A stretch of DNA of 62,814 nucleotides from contig JAUXRX010000063.1 of NCBI GenBank assembly GCA_030681645.1, forward strand, positions 1 through 62,814. Direction: 5' to 3'. The position numbers and the translations under genes were made by a program. The DNA comes from Archangium sp. GTDB lineage: Bacteria > Myxococcota > Myxococcia > Myxococcales > Myxococcaceae. Below, one piece after another: positions 40,784-50,468 of this stretch. A model generated the notes under the pieces. It was not told the origin of the DNA and did no database searches. It saw only the letters and a program-made list of their open reading frames with translations. Position 1 is the stretch's first letter. Each line of letters begins with the position of its first letter.

Positions 40784-41515
40784 TCACTTCGTCAGCTTCA
40801 CGTGCTCCATGCGCTTGTCGCCGCGCGACAGCTTGAGCGGCTTCGTGAGGCGGGGCTTGCCGTCTTCGAGCACCACCAGCTCGAGCTCCCCCACGGGGAC
40901 GCGCGAGGTCAAGACGCCTGGTTTTTCTTCGATCGTGAGGTGCGGCAACCAGGCTCCCCCGCGTCGAAAGCCGACCTCAGGGTGCTTCGCGTTCGTGATG
41001 GTGATCGTCAGGGTGGCGTCGAGCCGGTGTGCCGTCAGCTCGAGGTGCAGCTCAGCGCCTGATTTCGCCTCGAGCCGCACCTCTTTGCAGAGGAGATCGG
41101 AATTCGCGCCGCGGCAGTTGACCGCCTGGGACCCTTCGAGCAACGAGACCACGCGAAACGCTCCACGCTCATCAGTGGTCGCATGCCCACCTCCGAAGGC
41201 GACCTCGACTCCGCTCGCGAAGGCGCCCGCGTCATCGCGCACCACGCCGACGAGGACAGGCGCGCGCCCGAGGCGCACGGCGGCACTGGTGCTGAGCAGG
41301 TCCTCCGTCGAGTTCAGGAAGTCGGGGTGACTCACCAGGATCGTGACGGGAGGTCGCGCAGGGAGCGTGGCGATGCCCTGGGCGCTGGTGGACACGAAGG
41401 CGGCGTCTCCAGCGACGCGCACCTCGGCGTTTGCGACCGGCGAGCCGTTGGTGTCCTTGACCACGACTTGAATGGTCGGAGCTGCCGCGAGGAGCATCGA
41501 GATCGCGAGGATCAT
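40784..41515 (-). CDS. Exported protein with carboxypeptidase-regulatory-like domains
   Basis: 243 residues, signal peptide MILAISMLLAAAPT. Two Ig-like units: TIQVVVKDTNGSPVANAEVR and VVRDDAGAFASGVEVAFGGG, the second followed by ATTDERGAFRVVSL, the pattern of carboxypeptidase-regulatory (CarboxypepD_reg-like) folds. Later Cys pair in VNCRGANSDLLCKE. ATG 41515 is chosen for the signal peptide. Ends 3 bases from the convergent esterase. Probably a periplasmic or surface structural protein. Confidence 0.7.
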   Translation of the reverse strand: MILAISMLLAAAPTIQVVVKDTNGSPVANAEVRVAGDAAFVSTSAQGIATLPARPPVTILVSHPDFLNSTEDLLSTSAAVRLGRAPVLVGVVRDDAGAFASGVEVAFGGGHATTDERGAFRVVSLLEGSQAVNCRGANSDLLCKEVRLEAKSGAELHLELTAHRLDATLTITITNAKHPEVGFRRGGAWLPHLTIEEKPGVLTSRVPVGELELVVLEDGKPRLTKPLKLSRGDKRMEHVKLTK

Positions 41516-41534
41516 ATCGGGCAACCATACCCGC

Positions 41535-42383
41535 CTACTTCTCGGGCAGGTTCGCGCGAATGACGCGCTCTTCCTCGCCGAGGGCGCGCACCGCGTCGAG
41601 GGCGCGATCGGAGATCCGCTGCTCGGCATCAGGGCCGTCGGGCACGCCGTCGAAGTCGAGGGGCTTGCCGAACACCACCGTGACCGGCCCTCCCGTCTTC
41701 AGGTAATTGCCCGCGACCTGGCGAACGAAGTCGTTGCCCAGGCCGTTGATGAAGACGGGAATGACCACCGCGCGATCGCGCGTCGCCTTGATGATGCGGC
41801 CCACGCCCGGGCGGGCCGGCAGCAGCGTGTACGGATCGTTCGACTTGTTCCGCGTGCCCTCGGGGTGCAGCCCCACGAGCGCGCCCCCGGCGCGGAGCAG
41901 GCGGACGAGCTCGTCGACGCTGGCGCGGTTGAGCGCCGTCTTGTCGCGATCGCGAAAGAGCGGCGGGTACATCGCGAAGAAGCTCATCGCGCCGTTCACC
42001 GCCAGGCCGAGCGGCGAGTCGTAGAAGAACTGCGAGCGCACCGGGAACATGAGGCGCTGCTCGAGGCCCCGCTTCACGATCACCGACGAGACCACGAAGA
42101 GATCGAAGAAGCTGCGGTGGTTCGAGACGAGGATGGTGCTCGTGTCGCGGCCGAAGGCGGGGAGCCGGTCGACGCCGTGTACGTGGAGCAGGTTCCGCGT
42201 CGAGACGTCGATCCAGTTGGCGGAGAGGCGCCGCTGCAGCACGCGGATGACCCGGTCCACCGTCGCCGAGGCGAAGGTCCGCCGCACGAACTTGATCTGC
42301 CAGCGCTCGACCGCGGTGAGCTCGTCGAAGTCGAGGAGATCGCGCGGCGACTCGGAGGCCTGTGGTGCGTCGCGCGAGCTCAG
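41535..42383 (-). CDS. 1-acyl-glycerol-3-phosphate acyltransferase-like protein (PlsC family)
   Basis: About 282 residues. The acyltransferase motifs are complete: NHRSFFD (HX4D) near residue 92, FVVSSVIVKRG, GLHPEGTRNKS near 180 and VIPVFINGLG near 215. Adds an acyl chain to lysophosphatidate or a similar acceptor at the inner membrane. The start is uncertain: there is no ATG, GTG or TTG in frame at the expected place, and CTG 42383 is the best candidate, 36 bases after the upstream NlpC/P60 stop; coding-like sequence begins at about 42360. Translation may depend on read-over from the upstream gene. Confidence 0.85.
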   Translation of the reverse strand: MSSRDAPQASESPRDLLDFDELTAVERWQIKFVRRTFASATVDRVIRVLQRRLSANWIDVSTRNLLHVHGVDRLPAFGRDTSTILVSNHRSFFDLFVVSSVIVKRGLEQRLMFPVRSQFFYDSPLGLAVNGAMSFFAMYPPLFRDRDKTALNRASVDELVRLLRAGGALVGLHPEGTRNKSNDPYTLLPARPGVGRIIKATRDRAVVIPVFINGLGNDFVRQVAGNYLKTGGPVTVVFGKPLDFDGVPDGPDAEQRISDRALDAVRALGEEERVIRANLPEK

Positions 42384-42418
42384 AGCCTGGTCCCTATCAC
42401 CGGCGCCGAGCGGCCACG

Positions 42419-43159
42419 TCAGTACTTGAGGCCCTTCACCAGCCCGCCGTCTTCGAAGCGGTTGCCGATGGTCCCGATGCGCACCCCGTAGGCGCTGCCC
42501 ATGGCCTCGATGGTGTGCACGCCGTCGCCGACGCTGATGGCCACGTGGTGGCCGTTGAAGAGCAGGGCGCCGGGGGTGCGCGCCGCTTCCTGCACGCTGA
42601 TCCGCTGGGTGGCGCCGCGCTGGTTCTGCGAGCCGTCGGGAATGGAGCCGCCCGCCTGGTGCACCGCCCACTGCACCAGCTCGGAACAGTCGAAGGTGTG
42701 CGGATCCTTGTCGTCGAGCCGCACCTCGGCCCCGAAGACGTACCGGTCACCGTTCTGCTTGAGGGCGAGGCGGAGCATCTCGGCCGCCGTGCCGGGACCC
42801 TGCGCCCCCGAGGTCTGCACGGGGAGGTCGACGCCGCCGGTCTGGTTCACCGCGGGCCCCTTGTCGTCGAAGCCCGTGCTGGTGATCTTCTCGTAGTTGC
42901 CCTGGAGGCGCTTGAACTCGGAGAGCTCGAGGGTGCCGTCGATCTTCCCGCCGGTGGCCGCCTGGTAGGCCTTGAGGGCCTTCTCGGTGCGCGGCCCGAA
43001 CTTGCCGTCGATGGGCCCGGGATCGAAGCCCGCGGCCTTCAGCATCTTCTGCATCTCGTTCACCTTCGCGCCCTTGTGCCCGAAGGCGAGGCCGTTGGTC
43101 TCGGAGAGGGAGCCCTTGAAGGCCTGGTACGTGGGGCGGTCGTTGCGAATGGTGCTCAT
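42419..43159 (-). CDS. Peptidoglycan-binding NlpC/P60 hydrolase without signal peptide
   Basis: 246 residues. Residues ~25-95 are a peptidoglycan-binding helix bundle (LAFGHKGAKVNEMQKMLKAA, IDGKFGPRTEKALKAYQAAT). Residues ~125-246 are an NlpC/P60 fold with catalytic Cys in FDCSELVQWAVH and His in NGHHVAISVGDGVH. Cleaves cell-wall peptide bonds. No signal peptide is visible after ATG 43159, so it may leave by another route (for example as an effector) or act after lysis. Followed by the acyltransferase gene. Confidence 0.85.
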   Translation of the reverse strand: MSTIRNDRPTYQAFKGSLSETNGLAFGHKGAKVNEMQKMLKAAGFDPGPIDGKFGPRTEKALKAYQAATGGKIDGTLELSEFKRLQGNYEKITSTGFDDKGPAVNQTGGVDLPVQTSGAQGPGTAAEMLRLALKQNGDRYVFGAEVRLDDKDPHTFDCSELVQWAVHQAGGSIPDGSQNQRGATQRISVQEAARTPGALLFNGHHVAISVGDGVHTIEAMGSAYGVRIGTIGNRFEDGGLVKGLKY

Positions 43160-43217
43160 GGAGACATTCTCGTCGAACGGGAAGAGAAGTGTCGCCTCAC
43201 GGCGCAACCGCCCGTTT

Positions 43218-43915
43218 CTACTCGACGGTCACGAGGGAGTAGTTCACCCGCACCTGGCCGCGCGCGCGATCGAAGGTGATGCGCGAGCCGTCGGCGCCCG
43301 TCACCTCGACCACGAAGTTCTCCGGCAGCTCGGTGTCGGCCGCGGCATCGGGGCTCCATGAGGGCGGCGACTTCGTCACCCGCCACTGCCCGTTCGCGAT
43401 CAACAGCGACACCGCCTGGCGCACCCGGATGGTGCAGCGCTCGGGCGACGAGGCGTAGTGCACGTCGACCTCGAAGGTCTCCTTCGTGGTGGGCAGGTTC
43501 CGCGGCAGGTACATCGCCATCTCCATCGACGAGAGGCTCGCCGGCGAGAGGTAGAGCCGCCCGATGTCATCGACGTCGAGCGGCAGCGACATCTGCAGCG
43601 TGTCGTGCGCGGGCTGATCGAGGTGGAACTTGTTCAGGTCCCACCCTGCCCCCATGCCGCCGTCAGTCGCGACCCAGTTGAGCTTCTTGAGCCCGAGGTC
43701 GCGCGCCTCCGAAGACAGCCCGGGGATGACGCGCGTCACGCGCACGGTGGCATCGAGGAACGCGGTGTCACGGTATTCCGGGTACACCTGAATGATCACG
43801 TTGCGCAGGTCGGTGCTGCGCCGCACCTGGCGAACGCCCGCATCGACGCCCGCGTCCACCGCGCCGCCGCCACACTTCGCGCAGCCCGAGAGCACCACCG
43901 CCAGCAGCACCCACC

Positions 43916-43919
<4 letters not shown>
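43218..43919 (-). CDS. Hypothetical lipoprotein coupled to glpK
   Basis: 233 residues. The start is TTG 43919, overlapping the glpK stop (TTGA). Lipobox LSGC near residue 13. The mature part has beta-strand patches (NVIIQVYPEYRDTAFLDATV, ATVRVTRVIPGLSSEARD) and ends RGQVRVNYSLVTVE. No family recognised. The overlap implies translation together with glycerol kinase, but a functional link is not evident. Confidence 0.65.
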
Positions 43920-45400
<1,481 letters not shown>

Positions 45401-45432
45401 GGCCGCGCACGCTATTGCTAGTGTCCTTGCGC

Positions 45433-46041
45433 GTGAAGCTTCCTCATTCACTCGCGCTGGTGTGCCTGCTGTCGATCTCGTTCCTGGAGCGTCCCATGGC
45501 CCTCGGTCAGACCCCGAAGTACCCCCGCGCCAAGGTCAGCTTCGAAGACTTCAAGGAGCTGGTGGCCGCGGTCGAGCCGCACCGCGCCGCGCGCCTGATC
45601 GACTTCACGACCTTCCTCAAGAAGAGCAAGGAGCCGAACGTCATCATCCTCGATTCACGCTCGGCCTTCCGCTTCGAGCGGATTCACCTGAAGGGCGCGC
45701 GGCACCTGGCCTTCACGGACTTCACGCAAGCCAACCTGGCGAAGGTGATCCCAGACCCGGAGACGACGATCCTCATCTACTGCAACAACAACTTCGAGGG
45801 AGACGAGGTCGACTTCGCCTCGAAGGTCGCGCGCCCCGGCGGACTGCAGGGCGATCGCGCCGCCACTCAAATGCGGCAGCAGGAGAAGCCGAAGATGATG
45901 GCGCTCAACGTGCCCACGTACGTGAACCTGTATGGCTACGGGTACCACAACGTCTTCGAGCTCAATGAGCTGCTCGACGTGAAGGACCCGCGGGTCGTCT
46001 TCGAAGGCAGCCTGATCACCAAGCCGGTCCTGCCGCGCTGA
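45433..46041 (+). CDS. Secreted rhodanese-like protein
   Basis: 202 residues from GTG 45433, giving a signal peptide (MKLPHSLALVCLLSIS). The rhodanese fold at about 65-190 has NVIILDSRSAFRFERIHLKG and an active loop with Cys (ILIYCNNNFEGDE), so it could bind sulfane sulfur in the periplasm. Divergent from glpK by 32 bases. It is unrelated in position to the sulfur cluster at 23-30 kb. Confidence 0.8.
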   Translation: MKLPHSLALVCLLSISFLERPMALGQTPKYPRAKVSFEDFKELVAAVEPHRAARLIDFTTFLKKSKEPNVIILDSRSAFRFERIHLKGARHLAFTDFTQANLAKVIPDPETTILIYCNNNFEGDEVDFASKVARPGGLQGDRAATQMRQQEKPKMMALNVPTYVNLYGYGYHNVFELNELLDVKDPRVVFEGSLITKPVLPR

Positions 46042-46220
46042 TCGGCCGCTCGGGTACCCGATGACCGGTGGGGTCGCGCGCACCCGACTCCGGGCGGTCA
46101 CTGTCATTCGTCACCTGGATCGCCGCAGCGATCTCGCTTCGTTGCCGCCGAGCCGCTCGTCACGAAGGTGACGATCGCGGTGGCGCCCTCCTTGCTCACC
46201 GCCTCGCCGGGTCGAAAGCA

Positions 46221-47639
46221 ATGGCGAGACGCCTGCAATTCTACGTAGCGCTGGTGCTGCTCACGTTGGGCCCGGGCCTGTACTTCTTCATGTCGTCGGC
46301 GGTGACCCGGCTGACGGACCGGCAGACGACGCAGCGCCTCGAGGCCATCTCGGCCCTCGCGGTGGACCTGGCCGACGCGCGCTACCCCGGCGAGTGGTCG
46401 GTGAACGAGGGTGTGCTGAGCAAGGGCGGCCACGCGCTCAACGGCGACGTGGCGCTGGTCGATCGCGTGCGCGAGCTCTCGGGGGCGGCCACCACCCTGT
46501 TCGCGGGGAACACGCGCGTGGCGACCAACGTGCTCAAGGCTGATGGCACGCGGGCCGTGGGGACCACCGCGGCCGCGCAGGTGACCGAGGCGGTCGAGCG
46601 CCGCGGCGGGCGCTTCGTGGGCGAGGCCCAGGTGGTGGGGCGGCCCTACGCCGTCGTCTACCAGCCGCTGCGCGACGCGAAGGGCGCGGTGGTGGGCATG
46701 TTCTTCGTCGGCATCTCGCAGGACGAACTCGCCGCGCAGCTGCGGGGGTTGCGGCTGCAGTTGGGCGGCATGTTGACGCTGTTGCTGGTGCTGGGTGTCG
46801 CCGGCAGTTGGTGGTTCTCCCGCAGGCTGTTGCGGCCGCTCACCGAGGCCACCGAGGTGCTGATCAGCTCGGCGAACCAGATGGCCGGCAGCTCCAGCCA
46901 GCTCTCGACCGACAGCGAAGCCAGCACCCGGCGCGCAGGGGAACAGCAGCACGCCCTGGAACAGGCCTCGGTGATCGTCGGTTCGGCCCAGCAGAGCATC
47001 AACCACTCCTCGGCCGAGGTGGCTGAGCTCGAGCGCTTGACGCGCGCAGCGCAGTCGTCAGCCGTCACCAGTCATGACGAGGTGGCGCAACTGCACGCGG
47101 CCGTCGACGCGATGAAGGAATCGGCCACCGCGGTGGGCGCCATCATCAAGGACATCGAGCAGATCGCCCTGCAGACGAACCTGCTCGCCTTGAACGCCTC
47201 GGTCGAGGCCGCGCGCGCGGGGGACCAGGGCCGGGGCTTCGCGGTCATCGCCGAAGAAGTGCGCAACCTGGCCGTGCGCGCCAGCCTCGCCGCCCGCGAC
47301 TCATCCGAGCGGCTCGGGGAGAACGCGCAGCGCTCGATCGAGGCGGCAGCGCTGGCCGCAAGGGCCGACGAGTCGCTCAAGGCCCTCGAGCTCTCCGTCG
47401 CGGGCATGTTCGAGCGGGTCGAGAGCCTCTCGGGCAAGACCGGCGAGCAGGACCGCAGCGTGAACGAGCTCGCCCGCACGTTCGCCTCCTTCGACGCGTC
47501 CGTGCTCCAGGGCGTCGCCTCGGCAGAGCAGGAGGCCGGCGTGGCCAGGACCATCGAGGTCAGCACCGAAGCGCTGCTCGACCTGGCTGGCGACCTCGGG
47601 GCGCTGGTGAACGGCTCCCGCCGGAACGAGGTGCAGTGA
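46221..47639 (+). CDS. Methyl-accepting chemotaxis protein with single Cache-type sensor
   Basis: 472 residues. TM1 at about 7-27, periplasmic sensor ~28-182 of sCache_3 type (LARYPGEW-like DLADARYPGEWSVNEG, VVYQPLRDAKGAVVGMFFVG), TM2 at ~184-202 followed by a short HAMP-like stretch. The signalling hairpin ~220-470 has the core IEQIALQTNLLALNASVEAA and RAGDQGRGFAVIAEEVRNLA. Signals to a CheA/CheW complex; no che genes are beside it. ATG 46221 is taken because earlier in-frame residues look non-coding. The gap 46042-46220 shows nothing recognisable. Confidence 0.92.
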   Translation: MARRLQFYVALVLLTLGPGLYFFMSSAVTRLTDRQTTQRLEAISALAVDLADARYPGEWSVNEGVLSKGGHALNGDVALVDRVRELSGAATTLFAGNTRVATNVLKADGTRAVGTTAAAQVTEAVERRGGRFVGEAQVVGRPYAVVYQPLRDAKGAVVGMFFVGISQDELAAQLRGLRLQLGGMLTLLLVLGVAGSWWFSRRLLRPLTEATEVLISSANQMAGSSSQLSTDSEASTRRAGEQQHALEQASVIVGSAQQSINHSSAEVAELERLTRAAQSSAVTSHDEVAQLHAAVDAMKESATAVGAIIKDIEQIALQTNLLALNASVEAARAGDQGRGFAVIAEEVRNLAVRASLAARDSSERLGENAQRSIEAAALAARADESLKALELSVAGMFERVESLSGKTGEQDRSVNELARTFASFDASVLQGVASAEQEAGVARTIEVSTEALLDLAGDLGALVNGSRRNEVQ

Positions 47640-47683
47640 CGCAGTGAACTCAGGCCCTGACGGAATGTGCTCGCGGTGCTGAC

Positions 47684-48466
47684 TCAGCGGCCGGGCTGAC
47701 AGTCGCCCGGCGCCGGATGCCGCGGGTCGGCGGCGCCCCTCGCGCGGAAGAACGCGCAGCGGTTCAAGTCGACGCCGAGCTGCCGGCCTCCGCCGTAGAG
47801 GGCGACCTGCGCGTCGCGGTAGCCGAGCAGGAAGGCCGTGAGGCGGTCCTGGTCAGCGTCGGAGATCCACCCGCTGGCGTCGACGGGCAAGCGCAACGGC
47901 CCGCCCGACACCGACGCGGTCGCGACCAGCTCGGCGTCGGGCTCGCACGCGGTGGTGGCGTTCGCGCTCGGGGTCTCGTGCGGCGCGGTGTGCGGTTGGG
48001 TCAGCGACTTGTCGACCAGCTTCGGCGGCCTGATCGTCGCCAGGCGAATGAGCGAGTACGCCACGTCCACCGCGAAGGGAATGGTCGCGTACAGCAGCTC
48101 GCAGCTGACGCCAGAGGTGGGATCGCCGCACTTCGAGCCGAACCCGATGGCGAGGCCGATGCCGATGGCGCCCTCGAGGATCACGGGCAGCCAGTGCGCC
48201 TGGTACCAGCCGCCCTGGTTCTCGTACGTCTTGTGCACGCTCCACACGCGATCGACGCCGCGGGTGACGTCTTCGCAGACGACGTGCACGCGCGGCCCTT
48301 CGAAGACGAGCCGGCGCTCGGGCAGGGTCTGCACCTCGCCCGTGGGCCGGCGCTGCTCCACGTCTTTGTACGAGTGCTTCCCCGAGAGCAGGTACGCGCC
48401 ATCGATGAGCAGCCCGCACGACGGGGTGAGCAGCGCGGCCAGCAGCAGCGCGAGCGCGCGCGTCAT
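47684..48466 (-). CDS. Hypothetical lipoprotein with two hydrophobic segments
   Basis: 260 residues. Lipobox PSCG near residue 16. Mature part starts YLLSGKHSYKDVEQRRPTGE, followed by two membrane-like segments (LPVILEGAIGIGLAIGFGS and LLYATIPFAVDVAYSLIRLA) and a soluble end with Cys (TTACEPDAEL, NRCAFFRARG). Its ATG overlaps the stop of the W-repeat lipoprotein gene (ATGA), so the two are made together. Function unknown. Confidence 0.7.
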   Translation of the reverse strand: MTRALALLLAALLTPSCGLLIDGAYLLSGKHSYKDVEQRRPTGEVQTLPERRLVFEGPRVHVVCEDVTRGVDRVWSVHKTYENQGGWYQAHWLPVILEGAIGIGLAIGFGSKCGDPTSGVSCELLYATIPFAVDVAYSLIRLATIRPPKLVDKSLTQPHTAPHETPSANATTACEPDAELVATASVSGGPLRLPVDASGWISDADQDRLTAFLLGYRDAQVALYGGGRQLGVDLNRCAFFRARGAADPRHPAPGDCQPGR

Positions 48467-49941
48467 GGAGCGACCCTGACCTGGAGCTCCCAATGTCCGC
48501 GCAGCACCAGCCCACCGGTGCCCTGTGGCTCGGGGACCCAGACGTAGCCTTCGCCGGGCGGCAGCTCCCAGTGGCCGTCGATCCAGCTGAACTCGCCGCG
48601 CGCGAGCTCCCAACGCCAGTAGCCGTGCAGCCAGATCGCGCCCGGGCCCGGGGCCACGCCCGGCGTCTCGGCGCGCGGCGGGGGTGGGCGTTGCGCGCCC
48701 TCGTAGAAGCCGGGCGACCAGACCCAGCGGCCGCCCACGAGGATCCAATCGCCGCGCACCCACTGGGCTCCGGAGAACGGCGGCGCCGGCGGCGTCTCCG
48801 CGTACGCCGTGGGCTTGCCCCAGCGTCCGGGCGTCCAGACGAAGCGCACGTTGACCCAGGTCCAGTGCCCGGCCTGCCACGGTGCACCGGGGCCCGGCGG
48901 CTCTCCGCGCGGCTCGTCGAGCGGCGGTGGGGCCTTCCAGTATCCGCGCTGCCACACCCAGCGGCCCTCGGTGCCCTCCCACGTCCAGTACCCCGGCGCC
49001 CAGGTGCAGCCCGCGTTGGGCGGCGCGCCCGTCGCCTCGACCTGCAGCGCCGGCGCCGCGGGCGCACGCCACGAGCCACCGTGCCAGACCCACGCGCCCT
49101 TCCCTTCGCTCCAGGTCCACTGCCCGGGAATCCACGTCGCGCGCGGCTCGACGGGCGCAGCGGGATGTTCGGTTCGCGGCGAAGGCTGCGGGGGACGTTC
49201 TTTCGGCGGTCGAGGCGTCGTCACCTCGACCACCGCGGGCGCGGGCTTCGGCGGCGCGTCGACCTTCGGAGGCACCAGCTCGATGATCTCGTAGCTCAGC
49301 GACGCGCCAAGGAGCTCCTGGGGCACCTCGGACCAGAGCGCGATCGTGCCGGTCTCGTCGAAGGCGTTGAGGTACGTCGCGCGGTACTCGGTCTCCTGCG
49401 CACAGCGGCGCTCGCGCTCGCGCTCGAAGGCGAGCTGACCGGTCCAGGTCTCGGTGGTGACGGTCTCCCAGTGACCCGCGGGCCGCTGCGGCATCGGCAC
49501 GACGAGCGCAGCGTCGACGGTGACCGAGGCAGACGCAGGCTGTCCCGGAAAGGGGAGCGGTCCGTCTTGCGGCACAGGCGGTGTCACGGGCGCCGCGGGC
49601 GGGGGCGTGGGGCGCGGCGCCATCGGGGGAGCCTGGGGCTGAACCCGTTCTCCACTCGCACGCAGCGCAAGCAGGTCCTGCCAGCGCGCGTCGTTCGCGC
49701 CGAGCGACTCGGTCTCCCCGTCAGGGAACGCGAGCACCAGCTTCGGCGCACAGCGGGTACGCAGCGTGACGTGGATCTCGAAGTCGTGGCCCTGGTGGTC
49801 CGCCCGCCTGGGAACGCGGATCTCGAACGGTCCGTTGAAGCGGCCATCGGGCAGCCGCACGCTGTCGCTCTGCAACGGCACACGCTGCACACCCGCGCAG
49901 CCGAGCGACATCACCACCAGCGCTGGAGCCAGCCATCTCAC
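48463..49941 (-). CDS. Tryptophan-rich WxxGxW-repeat lipoprotein
   Basis: 492 residues. Lipobox LGC near residue 15. N-terminal ~100 residues contain a Cys-linked sandwich (EIHVTLRTRCAPKLVLAFPD), then Pro-rich linkers. Residues ~265-485 carry five repeats of about 45 residues with WxxGxWxW and WVWxxGxW pairs (WIPGQWTWSEGKGAWVWHGG, WAPGYWTWEGTEGRWVWQRG, WQAGHWTW, WVRGDW, WLHGYWRW), like the YXWGXW repeats found in many Gram-negative lipoproteins. Likely a surface structural or binding protein; ligand unknown. Confidence 0.82.
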   Translation of the reverse strand: MRWLAPALVVMSLGCAGVQRVPLQSDSVRLPDGRFNGPFEIRVPRRADHQGHDFEIHVTLRTRCAPKLVLAFPDGETESLGANDARWQDLLALRASGERVQPQAPPMAPRPTPPPAAPVTPPVPQDGPLPFPGQPASASVTVDAALVVPMPQRPAGHWETVTTETWTGQLAFERERERRCAQETEYRATYLNAFDETGTIALWSEVPQELLGASLSYEIIELVPPKVDAPPKPAPAVVEVTTPRPPKERPPQPSPRTEHPAAPVEPRATWIPGQWTWSEGKGAWVWHGGSWRAPAAPALQVEATGAPPNAGCTWAPGYWTWEGTEGRWVWQRGYWKAPPPLDEPRGEPPGPGAPWQAGHWTWVNVRFVWTPGRWGKPTAYAETPPAPPFSGAQWVRGDWILVGGRWVWSPGFYEGAQRPPPPRAETPGVAPGPGAIWLHGYWRWELARGEFSWIDGHWELPPGEGYVWVPEPQGTGGLVLRGHWELQVRVAP

Positions 49942-49974
49942 GCGCCCTCCATACCTGAGTCGGGCGCCAGAGAT

Positions 49975-50388
49975 TCAATCGCGACTGACGGCCGCGTGCG
50001 TGAGCTCGACCATGATGCCGCAGTGGAGGCAGTTCATCCGCACGGGCCAGCCTGGTTGATCCTTCGGCACCGCGACTGGCTTGCCGCAGCGCGCACAGGC
50101 GATGTCCGTGGCGCCGAGGAGCACGCGCTGCCTCCACGCCAGGAACGCCACCAGCGGCCCGAGGATGATGGCCAGCGGGAGCGAGCACAGATGAAGGTGC
50201 GGTGCGGGCACCACCAGCAGCATGAAGTTCGAGACGAGCAGCGCGATGGTCGAGACGATCACCATTCGCCCGAAGGCGCGGCGGAGGCGTTCCCAGCGGC
50301 CCAGGTGACGCGCGGCCAGCGTCACCACCAGCCCCGGCCGGGTCGAATCCATCATCCCGATGCGCACTGACGTCGGCTGCATTTGCAC
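49975..50388 (-). CDS. Small membrane protein with C-terminal zinc ribbon
   Basis: 137 residues. Two membrane helices at about 42-85 (MVIVSTIALLVSNFMLLVV, LCSLPLAIILGPLVAFLAW) and a C-terminal ribbon with CARCGKPVAV and CLHCGIMVEL, two CxxC pairs 23 residues apart. Function not recognised. Divergent from the AAA+ operon, with a palindromic repeat between the two starts. Confidence 0.65.
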   Translation of the reverse strand: MQMQPTSVRIGMMDSTRPGLVVTLAARHLGRWERLRRAFGRMVIVSTIALLVSNFMLLVVPAPHLHLCSLPLAIILGPLVAFLAWRQRVLLGATDIACARCGKPVAVPKDQPGWPVRMNCLHCGIMVELTHAAVSRD

Positions 50389-50408
50389 CTGTCCTCTTAC
50401 TCGATTTG

Positions 50409-50431
50409 CCCTCTCCCCCTCGGGGAGAGGG
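50409..50431. repeat. Dispersed palindromic repeat upstream of the AAA+ operon
   Basis: CCCTCTCCCC (50409) and GGGGAGAGGG (50422) are perfect arms around a 3-base loop, 38 bases before the first AAA+ start. Because it lies in the likely leader, it could fold in the mRNA. It is the most symmetrical copy of the family in the window. Confidence 0.85.
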
Positions 50432-50468
50432 AGACACTGAGCGACAATCCGCTAGTGTTTCCGCCCTC

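Noticed and set aside
50406..50468. Start of AAA+ gene 1 at 50406
   Set aside because: The extra N-terminal residues (PSPPRGEGDTERQS) are translated from the palindromic repeat, with no ribosome site. GTG 50469 is at the beginning of the N domain.
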